From Pelobacter sp. UBA6093 (lineage in GTDB: Bacteria > Desulfobacterota > Desulfuromonadia > Desulfuromonadales > Syntrophotaleaceae), in assembly GCA_002435955.1 (NCBI GenBank), contig DIWZ01000006.1, positions 136,027 through 200,026 on the forward strand: a stretch of 64,000 bases of DNA, given 5' to 3'. A program made the position numbers and the translations under genes. Every line of letters starts with the position of its first letter. Within the stretch, counting starts at the first letter, position 1. Under the pieces are notes generated by a model. That model saw only the letters and a list, made by a program, of their open reading frames with translations. It had not been told where the DNA came from and did not search any database. Below are positions 53,411 to 61,604 of this stretch, one piece after another.

Positions 53411-54214
53411 TCAGGTTTTGCGTGCCACGCCATAAATCACATGATAGGTGGCGGACAGCATGCCGCCGGTGGAGAAACGCCGGTCATAACTGTCGGTGAG
53501 GCGGTGCATGACGCGACGGGAGGCCAGACCGCGCGGCCGTCGCAGCGATGCGTTGTGCGCACCTACCCCTTTGAGAGAGCGCAAAAGGTCCGCCACTGTG
53601 ACGTGCTTTTCGCATTCATCCTCTTCCCATACCTGTAAAATTTCAAAGCCCCCTTCCCTCAGGGATGTTTCCACCGATGCTCTGCTCGGCAGCGCAAGCA
53701 GGTAATCCGGCTCCGTATGTCCTTCCATGACCAGTGCCTCGCGGTAACAGTCTTTGAGCTCCCACAGGGTTCGGTTGCCGAAAAGGGCGAAAATAAATAC
53801 GCCTTCGCGTTGGAGAACCCGAAGGCACTCGGCAAACGCCATTCCCAGGTTCCCCACCCATTGATAGACCGAAGCACTGCAGATAAGGGGCAGCCTTTCT
53901 GAAACCACCGGCAGTGCGGCAGCGTCCAGATCGACAGCCCAGGCCCCGGGCAGGCGTTGTCGGGCAATCCGGGTCATGGCATGGGCAAGATCGGACACCA
54001 TCGGACGCAATTGGGGATTCGACCTGGTTAACAGCTCTGAAAGATAGCCCGTACCTGTGCCTATTTCAAGGAACCGTCCATGGCTTGGGCCATCGGACTG
54101 GACCAGGGCCGCTACCTTTCGCGCAACCCGCTTCTGAACATCGGCGTAGCCATCGTATGTTTCAGAACTGGCTGAAAATTGACGTTGCACCTGGCGACGA
54201 TCCATGCCGTTCAT
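53411..54214 (-). CDS. bioC: Malonyl-ACP O-methyltransferase BioC
   Basis: Methylates malonyl-ACP so it can be extended to pimeloyl-ACP methyl ester. The 267-aa protein has the N-terminal FSASSETYDGYADVQKRVA helix and SAM motif I LEIGTGTGYLSELL, both typical of BioC. The ATG at 54214 overlaps the bioH stop (ATGA); the long upstream extension in frame is inside bioH and is rejected. Last gene of bioW-bioF-bioH-bioC. Confidence 0.9.
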   Translation of the reverse strand: MNGMDRRQVQRQFSASSETYDGYADVQKRVARKVAALVQSDGPSHGRFLEIGTGTGYLSELLTRSNPQLRPMVSDLAHAMTRIARQRLPGAWAVDLDAAALPVVSERLPLICSASVYQWVGNLGMAFAECLRVLQREGVFIFALFGNRTLWELKDCYREALVMEGHTEPDYLLALPSRASVETSLREGGFEILQVWEEDECEKHVTVADLLRSLKGVGAHNASLRRPRGLASRRVMHRLTDSYDRRFSTGGMLSATYHVIYGVARKT

Positions 54215-55020
54215 GTAAGAAATTCTTTCAGAACCAGGGCGCACCGACCCGGTTGACTGACAAAGGGCGCGTGCCCGACCCGATCCAATGGCACCCATTG
54301 CGCATCCGTCAGGTGCAAAGCCAGGTACCTGCCGGCTGCAGCAGGTATGACGGTGTCGCAATCACCATGCATAACCAATGAAGGAATGCTTGGCCATCGG
54401 CTCCCCCGCAAATCCACGTTGCTCAAGGTGTCCAGACCGCCCAATCCGGCATCTTTGACCGGCGGCGGGCAGGGATCCAGAATCTCATGCTTGAGGGCAT
54501 GAAGAACCGTCTCGTCGATGTCCTCGCCCTCGAATTGCTGCATGAAAAATCCTTCCAGAGCGCCGCGGGGATCACGCCTGAACTGCCGTGCCAGAATCTT
54601 GATTTGTGCCGCGGGTTGACCTGCCGTCCACGAATCGCGCTTTACAAAACAAGGTGTGGTCGATACCAGGACCAGTTTTTTAACCCGGGCACCCAGACGC
54701 TCGGCAAGTTCTAGCGCCACCATCCCGCCAAGGGACCAGCCCAGAAGGTAGATTTCCGCGGCATTCACCGTCCCAAGCCATTCCTCCACATCTGCAGCCA
54801 GATATCCCAGATCATATCCTGGGCCGGGGTCCGACCTGCCATGCCCGCGTAAATCTGGCGCCAGCATTCTGAACGAGTCTGCCAGCGGTTGCATAAGCTG
54901 CCGGAATACGCTCGAAGACATGCCCCAGCCGTGTAACATCACCAACGTCGGACCTTCCCCCTGTTCTCGGTAGCTGACGGTACGACCATCGCCAAGGCGG
55001 CAAAATCTCATGACTGTCAT
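54211..55020 (-). CDS. bioH: Pimeloyl-ACP methyl ester esterase BioH
   Basis: Alpha/beta-hydrolase that frees the pimeloyl-ACP methyl ester made through BioC. The 269-aa protein has the oxyanion HGWGMSSSVF, the nucleophile GWSLGGMVALELA and the C-terminal catalytic His in VGHAPFVSQP. Its start overlaps the bioF stop (ATGA). Assignment as BioH rests on motifs plus location between bioF and bioC; another esterase class is possible. Confidence 0.87.
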   Translation of the reverse strand: MTVMRFCRLGDGRTVSYREQGEGPTLVMLHGWGMSSSVFRQLMQPLADSFRMLAPDLRGHGRSDPGPGYDLGYLAADVEEWLGTVNAAEIYLLGWSLGGMVALELAERLGARVKKLVLVSTTPCFVKRDSWTAGQPAAQIKILARQFRRDPRGALEGFFMQQFEGEDIDETVLHALKHEILDPCPPPVKDAGLGGLDTLSNVDLRGSRWPSIPSLVMHGDCDTVIPAAAGRYLALHLTDAQWVPLDRVGHAPFVSQPGRCALVLKEFLT

Positions 55021-56189
55021 AGGGCCAGAACTCTCCGGATAAGGTCTGCGGCACGCAGCAGATCATCGGGCTGATGGGTGGCCATGAGTGTAACCCGCAG
55101 TCGGCAGCTCCCCTCGGGCACCGTCGGAGGCCGGATGCCCTGCACAAACACCCCCTGATCCTGCAGCCAGGCGCTGGCACGCATGGTAGGCTCGGGATCC
55201 ACCGTGATTATCGGCAAAATCGGGGAGACGCCATCGGTATCGACAGGCAAGGAAGTCGCAAGGCACCGGGTCATAAGACTGCGCAGTTTTTGCAACTGCA
55301 AGCGCCGTCGGCGGCCTTCTTCACCGTCAACGATATCGAGTGCGGCAAGTCCTGCCGCGGCAACGCCCGGTGGGAGACTGGTTGAAAAGATAAAGGAGCG
55401 GGAACGGTTGATCAATGACTGAATCAGAACATCCGGACCCGCCACAAAGGCGCCGAATCCCCCCAAAGCCTTACCGAGCGTCCCCATATGAAGATCGATA
55501 TCCGGCATGCATCCCCAATACTCCCCGGTGCCTTTACCACCATCGCCAAGCACTCCGGTGCCGTGCGCATCATCGACCATCAGCAGGCAGTCGTAGTGGT
55601 TTTTCAGGGCCACCAGTTCCGGCAGTGGTGCCAGATCGCCATCCATACTGAAAACACCATCGGTGACGATCAGCCACTGACCTTTACGCACCGGTGCTTC
55701 TTGGACCATCAACCGCTGTAGAGTGTGGGTATCCCTGTGGGGGTAGACCACCACCCTGGCCTGACTGAGACGACAACCATCGATGATCGAAGCATGATTG
55801 AGACTGTCGGAAAAGATTACGTCGTCAGGCCCCATCAATCCTTGCAGAATGCCGACGTTGGCGGCGTATCCCGCATTGAAAAGCAGTGCGCTTTCTGTTC
55901 CTTTGAACTGACTCAGCCGATCTTCGAGATCACGGTGCAGGGTCATGCTGCCGGAGACCAGCCGACTGGCTCCGGATCCTGTGCCATATTGCATGGTGGC
56001 CCGACAGTGCGCTTCGATAAGGGCCGGGTGGTCAGCCAGGCCGAGGTAGTTATTTGAGCACAGCAGCAAAACCTCGTTGCCATCCAGACGGATATGGTCT
56101 CGCTGAGCCCCCGAAACGGTTTTCAGTTGACGCAGCATGCCCTCGCCGCGCAGACGCTCAAGAGCGTTCTGCCAGGTTTCAAGACTCAT
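55017..56189 (-). CDS. bioF: 8-amino-7-oxononanoate synthase
   Basis: PLP enzyme joining pimeloyl-CoA or pimeloyl-ACP with alanine. The 390-aa protein has LLCSNNYLGLADHP, the DDAHGTGVLG Asp-His and the PLP lysine in GTLGKALGGFGAFVAG. The ATG at 56189 overlaps the bioW stop (ATGA), and AGGTGG lies just upstream. It is shared by the BioW and BioC/BioH routes in this operon. Confidence 0.95.
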   Translation of the reverse strand: MSLETWQNALERLRGEGMLRQLKTVSGAQRDHIRLDGNEVLLLCSNNYLGLADHPALIEAHCRATMQYGTGSGASRLVSGSMTLHRDLEDRLSQFKGTESALLFNAGYAANVGILQGLMGPDDVIFSDSLNHASIIDGCRLSQARVVVYPHRDTHTLQRLMVQEAPVRKGQWLIVTDGVFSMDGDLAPLPELVALKNHYDCLLMVDDAHGTGVLGDGGKGTGEYWGCMPDIDLHMGTLGKALGGFGAFVAGPDVLIQSLINRSRSFIFSTSLPPGVAAAGLAALDIVDGEEGRRRRLQLQKLRSLMTRCLATSLPVDTDGVSPILPIITVDPEPTMRASAWLQDQGVFVQGIRPPTVPEGSCRLRVTLMATHQPDDLLRAADLIRRVLAL

Positions 56190-56983
56190 GCAGACCACCT
56201 TTCGTCAGGGAGAATCCGTCCGACACGGTCAATAAGCACTACTTGTTTTTCCAGATAATGGGACAGATCGTCCAAGTCAACCCCGGGAGTTACAAAAAAG
56301 GCCCGTCCGCCATTTTCTTCACCCAAGGGTTTGAGCAGAGGAAATCGCACATAGCCCAGGCAGGAAGCCGCCACATAACCGGCCGTGTACCCAGGGTCGT
56401 CGGACCAGCACAATTCGGCGACAATACCGGGGGCCTGCAGAACCTTGGCGGCAAGCACCAGGGCCTCTTTTACATGGGAATTATCCAGTCCGGCCGCTTG
56501 CAGCAATTCCTGCAGGCAGCAAGCCGCTGCGTCACCAAGATCCATGCGCGAGACCCTGATTCCTCGCTGAAAATCGCCTTCAAGGCGTATTCCGGTAACG
56601 GCATCGATCAACATGGCACCGCGCATGCTGCCGCCATCCGGCGCCGCGCCACCAGCCATGGTATCCATGGCGCAGCGGGCTGCCTTGGCGGACACTCCCG
56701 CCTTTATTAGCATGGACAGAGCCGCCGCCCTGCCCTCATCAACGGACTCAACGCAGACCGTGCGAACATCAGGCAAGCCGAGATACATAACCTGCGTCGG
56801 ATCGACCTTTTCCACCGTCAGAAAAATCTGTTCTGCCTGGCCTTTGTCATGACACAGTGCCCGTCGTACCATGGCAGCCGCCAACTCATCGATCCGACTT
56901 GCAGTGGCCAGATTTTCAGCTCCGGATGTATGACGTTCATTGCGCGAAGCACGCATGCGTATGCTATACAATATTTTGTCCAT
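56186..56983 (-). CDS. bioW: 6-carboxyhexanoate-CoA ligase (pimeloyl-CoA synthetase)
   Basis: Activates pimelate to pimeloyl-CoA. The 265-aa protein has the BioW hallmarks: N-terminal LYSIRMRASRN, HTSGAENL, and RGAMLIDAVTGIRLEGDF followed by RGIRVSRMDLG. It is first in a bio operon behind a BirA-type operator. The ATG at 56983 has no ribosome site and may be read from a nearly leaderless mRNA. The presence of BioW together with BioC/BioH is notable. Confidence 0.93.
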   Translation of the reverse strand: MDKILYSIRMRASRNERHTSGAENLATASRIDELAAAMVRRALCHDKGQAEQIFLTVEKVDPTQVMYLGLPDVRTVCVESVDEGRAAALSMLIKAGVSAKAARCAMDTMAGGAAPDGGSMRGAMLIDAVTGIRLEGDFQRGIRVSRMDLGDAAACCLQELLQAAGLDNSHVKEALVLAAKVLQAPGIVAELCWSDDPGYTAGYVAASCLGYVRFPLLKPLGEENGGRAFFVTPGVDLDDLSHYLEKQVVLIDRVGRILPDERWSA

Positions 56984-56991
56984 GGGGGTGA

Positions 56992-57045
56992 AAATTACCA
57001 GTGCGGGCAGGGATTGTCAACAACTAGAGGCGTTGCCGTTGACAA
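56992..57045 (-). promoter_or_regulatory. BirA-type operator overlapping the bioW promoter
   Basis: TTGTCAAC (57014-57021) and GTTGACAA (57038-57045) form a perfect inverted repeat with a 16-bp spacer, matching the BirA biotin-operator pattern TTGTnAAC-N14-16-GTTnACAA. On the minus strand TTGACA (57015-57020), inside the operator, is followed after 17 bp by TAATTT (56992-56997). A start near 56985 would be only 2-3 nt before the bioW ATG. BirA bound here should block transcription when biotin is plentiful. Confidence 0.85.
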
Positions 57046-57074
57046 CCGATTTCTTTCAGATACAGCAAAGTTAA

Positions 57075-57102
57075 AGGCCGCCTGTCCAGAGACAGGCGGC
57101 CT
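57075..57102 (-). terminator. Terminator of the dxs operon
   Basis: AGGCCGCCTGTC and GACAGGCGGCCT form a 12-bp stem with a 4-nt loop, 28 bp past the dxs stop. A moderate T-rich run (TTTAACTTT) follows on the minus strand. Confidence 0.85.
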
Positions 57103-57129
57103 GAAAACATGAAGGCATAAATTCCATAT

Positions 57130-59037
57130 TTATATGTCGATAGCTTCCGGCAAAGAGGATGTGGTTTCCCGACCTATAAAATTACGGACACTCGCCGCAA
57201 TACCTTCGGCATCCAGTCCGTAGCGAGCAAAAAGCTGCTGTTGCGTGCCCTGCTCAACAAACCGGTCGGGCAACCCGATACGCAGAACTGGCACCGCAAC
57301 GCCTTCATCGGCAAACATCTCCAGCACTGCGGAACCGAAACCGCCCTGACGGACATTTTCCTCTACGGTCACGACCATACCCGTGCGTTTCGCTTCGGCA
57401 ATCAACAGTTCCCGGTCCAGAGGTTTGAGGAATCGCGGATCGACCACGCCAACCGATAATCCCTCCCCGGCGAGAATATCGGCAGCCACAAGCGCCTCCT
57501 GGCATACTACCCCCAAGGCAAGGATAACAGCATCGCCGCCATTGCGCAGCTTTTCCCCTTTTCCAATCGGCAACGCTTCAATCGTGTCCGGCAGGGTCAG
57601 CCCAAGGGCTTTTCCGCGGGGATAACGGTATGCCAGCGGACCGTCATGCAGTGTGCCGGTCAATATGGCTCGCTGCAATTCGATCTCGTCTCGCGGCGCG
57701 ATCACCACCATGTTGGGGATGTGCCGCAGAAACGAATAATCGAATACGCCGTGATGGGTCGGACCGTCCGCCCCGACCAGACCACCGCGATCAATGGCAA
57801 AGGTTACCGGCAGACGTTGCAACGCCACGTCATGCACAATATTATCGTAAGCACGCTGCAGAAATGTTGAATAAAGCGCCACGACAGGTCGCATACCCTG
57901 GCAGGCAAGACCGGCCGCAAACGTCACGGCATGCTGTTCGGCAATACCGACATCAAAAAAGCGCGCAGGGAACCTTTTGGAAAACTCCTTGAGTCCCGTA
58001 CCCTCGAGCATGGCCGCCGTAATGGCTACGACCCGGTTATCCTTCTCCGCCAAGGCAACCAGGGTGCTGCCGAATACCCCGGTATAACTGGCGGGACCGC
58101 CTTTGGAAGAGAGCACCTCACCGGTTGCGCGGTCAAAGGGACCTACACCGTGAAACAAGCTGGGATTCTTTTCGGCCGGCTCATAGCCCTTGCCTTTACG
58201 GGTCACCACATGCACCAGGATCGGACCTTCGAGGTTGGCGACATTTTCAAGGGCCGGGATAAGAGTTTCGAGGCGATGTCCGTTCAGCGGACCAACATAG
58301 TCAAAACCGAATGCTTCAAACAGCATTCCGGGGGTAAAAAAACCCTTGAGCGACTCTTCCGCCCTGCGTGCAACTTTCAACAGGTCCCCGCCTATTCGAG
58401 GAACATGACTGAGAAAATTTTCCGCCTCTTTTTTCAAACGCACAACCAATTCGGAGGTCATCTTGCGGTTAATCAGGGCGGAGATCGCACCGACATTCGA
58501 TGAGATGGACATTTCATTGTCGTTAAGCACGACAATGAGGTTTTTTCTCTGGTCGCCGGCCTGGTTAATGGCCTCGAAGGCCATGCCACCGGTGAGAGAG
58601 CCGTCACCGATGACGGCGACGAACTTTTCATCGCCGCCACGGCAATCACGTGCGGCAGCCATGCCCAGTGCGGCGGAGATCGAGGTGCTGGAATGCCCGA
58701 CGTCGAATGCATCATAGGGGCTTTCTTCCCGTTTGGGAAAACCACTGATCCCGCCGAGCTGGCGCAAAGTATCAAAACGGTCGAGACGCCCGGTCAGCAG
58801 TTTGTGAGCATAGGCCTGGTGGCCGACGTCCCATACGATCTTGTCTGCAGGAGTATTCAAAACCCTGTGCAGGGCGATCGTCAATTCGACAACACCCAGA
58901 GAGCTGGCAAGATGGCCACCGGTCTTTGACACGGTATTGATGATCTTTTCTCGTATCTCGCCAGCCAAAACCTCAAGTTCTTTCACGGAAAGGTTCTTTA
59001 ACTCAGCGGGAGATTGTAGAATTTTCAATAGACTCAC
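57130..59037 (-). CDS. dxs: 1-deoxy-D-xylulose-5-phosphate synthase
   Basis: First enzyme of the MEP isoprenoid pathway, thiamine-diphosphate dependent, 635 aa. It shows VWDVGHQAYAHKLLTGR, the ThDP motif GDGSLTGGMAFEAINQAG, the DRGGLVGADGPTHHGVFDYS transketolase region and a C-terminal domain. The start is GTG (59037) after GGAGG. It follows ispA by 20 bp, a standard operon partner. Confidence 0.96.
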   Translation of the reverse strand: MSLLKILQSPAELKNLSVKELEVLAGEIREKIINTVSKTGGHLASSLGVVELTIALHRVLNTPADKIVWDVGHQAYAHKLLTGRLDRFDTLRQLGGISGFPKREESPYDAFDVGHSSTSISAALGMAAARDCRGGDEKFVAVIGDGSLTGGMAFEAINQAGDQRKNLIVVLNDNEMSISSNVGAISALINRKMTSELVVRLKKEAENFLSHVPRIGGDLLKVARRAEESLKGFFTPGMLFEAFGFDYVGPLNGHRLETLIPALENVANLEGPILVHVVTRKGKGYEPAEKNPSLFHGVGPFDRATGEVLSSKGGPASYTGVFGSTLVALAEKDNRVVAITAAMLEGTGLKEFSKRFPARFFDVGIAEQHAVTFAAGLACQGMRPVVALYSTFLQRAYDNIVHDVALQRLPVTFAIDRGGLVGADGPTHHGVFDYSFLRHIPNMVVIAPRDEIELQRAILTGTLHDGPLAYRYPRGKALGLTLPDTIEALPIGKGEKLRNGGDAVILALGVVCQEALVAADILAGEGLSVGVVDPRFLKPLDRELLIAEAKRTGMVVTVEENVRQGGFGSAVLEMFADEGVAVPVLRIGLPDRFVEQGTQQQLFARYGLDAEGIAASVRNFIGRETTSSLPEAIDI

Positions 59038-59057
59038 TACAAAAACCTCCGTCGCAC

Positions 59058-59948
59058 TCAGAAAGAGCGGTCTACGATATAGTGGGCAATGCTTCTTAAA
59101 GGTTCAGCTCGTTCATCAAAACAAGACAGGCTATCCAGTGCCACATCGCGCAATTCCCGAGCACGGTCACGGGCTGCATCTAGCCCCAGCAAGGCCGGAT
59201 AGGTCGCCTTGCCACGCTCCTGATCGCTGCCGACATCCTTACCCAGCAATGCCTGATCACCCACGATATCAAGGATATCGTCAGCTACCTGAAAAGCCAG
59301 GCCCGCAGCCTTGGCATAGTGCCCCAGCGCTTCGACCTGATCCTGGGAAGCTCCTCCCAGCAGAGCGCCCGCTTCGACCGAGGCAAGGATTAGTTCACCG
59401 GTTTTGCGGGTATGGATGTATTCGAGAGTGGCCAGATCGATCTCTTTACCTTCCGAATCCATATCCACCACCTGACCACCGACCATGCCCATGGAGCCGG
59501 CACAACGGGCGATCCGGGAGGTTACCCGGCGGGCCACCTCAAGCGGAACCCTCTGATCTTCGCCCAGTTGCGACAACAGGATAAAGGCTTCAGTCAGCAA
59601 GGCGTCTCCGGCCAGAATGGCCAATGCCTCACCGAAAACCTTATGGCAGGTAGGCCGTCCTCGACGGAAATCATCATCGTCCATGGCCGGCAGGTCGTCA
59701 TGGATCAGAGAATAGGTATGAATCATTTCCATGGCACAGGCCGCAGGCATAACCACATCCACCGCGCCGCCAACGGTTTCGCATGCCGCCATCATCAGGA
59801 TGGGGCGAATGCGCTTGCCGGCGGCAAACGTCGAATAGCGCATCGCCTTGTGAAGGCTGGCGGGGAGCACGTCCTCTGCGGGAAGATAGGCGTCCAGTGC
59901 CTTGTCTACACGAGCCCGGTATTCTTTAAGGTAGACATTGAGATCCAT
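59058..59948 (-). CDS. ispA: Farnesyl/geranylgeranyl diphosphate synthase
   Basis: Short-chain polyprenyl synthase, 296 aa. The first Asp-rich motif is IHDDLPAMDDDDFRRGRPTC and the second is FQVADDILDIVGD, typical of the IspA class. Exact chain length is not assigned. The ATG at 59948 follows GGAGGG. It lies between xseB and dxs, as in many proteobacteria. Confidence 0.94.
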   Translation of the reverse strand: MDLNVYLKEYRARVDKALDAYLPAEDVLPASLHKAMRYSTFAAGKRIRPILMMAACETVGGAVDVVMPAACAMEMIHTYSLIHDDLPAMDDDDFRRGRPTCHKVFGEALAILAGDALLTEAFILLSQLGEDQRVPLEVARRVTSRIARCAGSMGMVGGQVVDMDSEGKEIDLATLEYIHTRKTGELILASVEAGALLGGASQDQVEALGHYAKAAGLAFQVADDILDIVGDQALLGKDVGSDQERGKATYPALLGLDAARDRARELRDVALDSLSCFDERAEPLRSIAHYIVDRSF

Positions 59949-59992
59949 TGACCCTCCATTTCGAAAAAAATATTCAAACGGCTATTAAACCA

Positions 59993-60217
59993 TTATTCTT
60001 CAAATTTGCCAATGGCAAGCGAGCCGTCTTGTTTTTTCAGCAGGGTTTCCACCTGCGTTTCGACGGCCTTCAGCAATTCCTGGCAGCGGTTGGCGCACTT
60101 GACCCCTGCTTCGAAAGAGGCAAGGGAATCCTCCAGGGAAAGATCGCCTGCTTCAAGCTGTTCGACAACAGTCTCCAGAGATCGCAGGGCTTCTTCAAAA
60201 GTTGCGGGTTTGTCCAT
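59993..60217 (-). CDS. xseB: Exodeoxyribonuclease VII small subunit
   Basis: A 74-aa helical subunit of exonuclease VII. It has the family pattern FEEALRSLETVVEQLEAGDL and SLEDSLASFEAGVKCANRCQ, with a KxVE-rich end. GAGG precedes the ATG at 60217. It lies 96 bp from xseA and 44 bp from ispA. Confidence 0.95.
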   Translation of the reverse strand: MDKPATFEEALRSLETVVEQLEAGDLSLEDSLASFEAGVKCANRCQELLKAVETQVETLLKKQDGSLAIGKFEE

Positions 60218-60313
60218 GGATACCTCACATTAATTTTTCGGGGGGCGATTATCCACACCGACAGCAGGGCGAGTCAAGGTTTTTACCGGCAGAAATTTTA
60301 CCTTGCTTAAAAC

Positions 60314-61513
60314 TCATGCATCGAAATGGTCAACGGTTGCGGTTACCGATCCCTTTGCAAATCGGATATTCAGCCGGTCGCCCTTCTGCAAACAGCGCGC
60401 ATCACGAATCGCCGTATGTGTCTGTTCATGGAATACGATAGCATAACCGCGGTCCAGAGTGGCAAGGGGCGACAAAGCGTGCAGATGACCCGCTGCCAGA
60501 CCGAGACGGTTTGCCGCACGGTTGAGAATTTTTTCCATGGCCAGATGTAAACGTTTGCGGGTCTGTTCCAGGGTGTTATGCTTTCGATATAATTCGTCAA
60601 CCGGAGACCGCAACCGGCGTTGCAAGCCGTTAAGTCGCTCCTTTAGCAGTAAAAGGCGTCCCTGCATCTGACCGGTGAGCCTCATTATCAAATGATCGAC
60701 ATGTCGTTCGAGTTCCTGACGTCCCTGCACGACGAGTTCCGCAGCCGCACTGGGCGTTGGCGCACGCAAATCGGCGACAAAATCCGAAATTGTCACATCT
60801 ACTTCATGACCAACAGCGGAGATGATCGGGATACTGGAGGCAAAAACGGCGCGAGCAACGACCTCTTCGTTAAATGCCCATAAATCTTCCGGGGATCCGC
60901 CGCCTCTTCCAACGATCAATACATCCGCCTGCCCGTGCTGGTTCAAATCCACAATGGCTTGGGCGATTTCCTCGGCCGCCCCGTCTCCTTGCACGCGTAC
61001 AGGTCGCAGCAATACGCGCAAACCGGCGCCACGCCTCCGCAAGACATTAAGGATATCATGGATAGCCGCACCGGTGGGAGACGTCACCACGCCGATAGTC
61101 CGCGGAAACGAGGGCAAAGTCCGCTTGTGGCTGGCATCGAACAAACCCTCCGCATCGAGTTTGATTTTGAGTTTTTCAAAAGCCAGTTGCCAGTTACCGA
61201 CCCCCAGAGGTTCCATGGTGTCAACCACCAGCTGCAATTCTCCGCGTTGCTGATAAAGAGACACGCGGCCCGAACAGACAACCTGCATGCCATTTTCCGG
61301 CATGAAATTCAACATACGGTTGCTGGATCGGAACATGACACCGCGTAATTGGGCCTGGTCGTCTTTAAGCCCGAAATAGTAATGCCCGGAGGAAGGTGCA
61401 GAAAAATTAGCAATTTCGCCAGTTACCAGAACGTGGACAAAATTGTCTTCGATCACCTCCTTGAGCAGCCAGACCAGGCGTGATACCGATACGGTCCCTT
61501 CAGAAACACTCAT
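60314..61513 (-). CDS. xseA: Exodeoxyribonuclease VII large subunit
   Basis: Large catalytic subunit of exonuclease VII, 399 aa. It has the N-terminal OB fold (GEIANFSAPSSGHYYFGLKD), the catalytic core (VVTSPTGAAIHDILNVLRRR, IVGRGGGSPEDLWAFNEE and SAVGHEVDVTISDFVADLRA) and the C-terminal coiled coil that binds XseB. It is first gene of xseA-xseB-ispA-dxs and divergent from the ParA-like gene, 91 bp away. Confidence 0.95.
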   Translation of the reverse strand: MSVSEGTVSVSRLVWLLKEVIEDNFVHVLVTGEIANFSAPSSGHYYFGLKDDQAQLRGVMFRSSNRMLNFMPENGMQVVCSGRVSLYQQRGELQLVVDTMEPLGVGNWQLAFEKLKIKLDAEGLFDASHKRTLPSFPRTIGVVTSPTGAAIHDILNVLRRRGAGLRVLLRPVRVQGDGAAEEIAQAIVDLNQHGQADVLIVGRGGGSPEDLWAFNEEVVARAVFASSIPIISAVGHEVDVTISDFVADLRAPTPSAAAELVVQGRQELERHVDHLIMRLTGQMQGRLLLLKERLNGLQRRLRSPVDELYRKHNTLEQTRKRLHLAMEKILNRAANRLGLAAGHLHALSPLATLDRGYAIVFHEQTHTAIRDARCLQKGDRLNIRFAKGSVTATVDHFDA

Positions 61514-61604
61514 ATTAAAAACCTGTTTTTCGTCGAGATATTGACATCCTTACCTTGTTTCCTTATACAATGCCTGCATCATTCATCAAAGCGAAGGACA
61601 CAAC

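Noticed and set aside
53411..54361. A 49-residue N-terminal extension of BioC
   Set aside because: It lies entirely inside bioH in another frame; the ATG overlapping the bioH stop gives the conserved BioC N-terminus.
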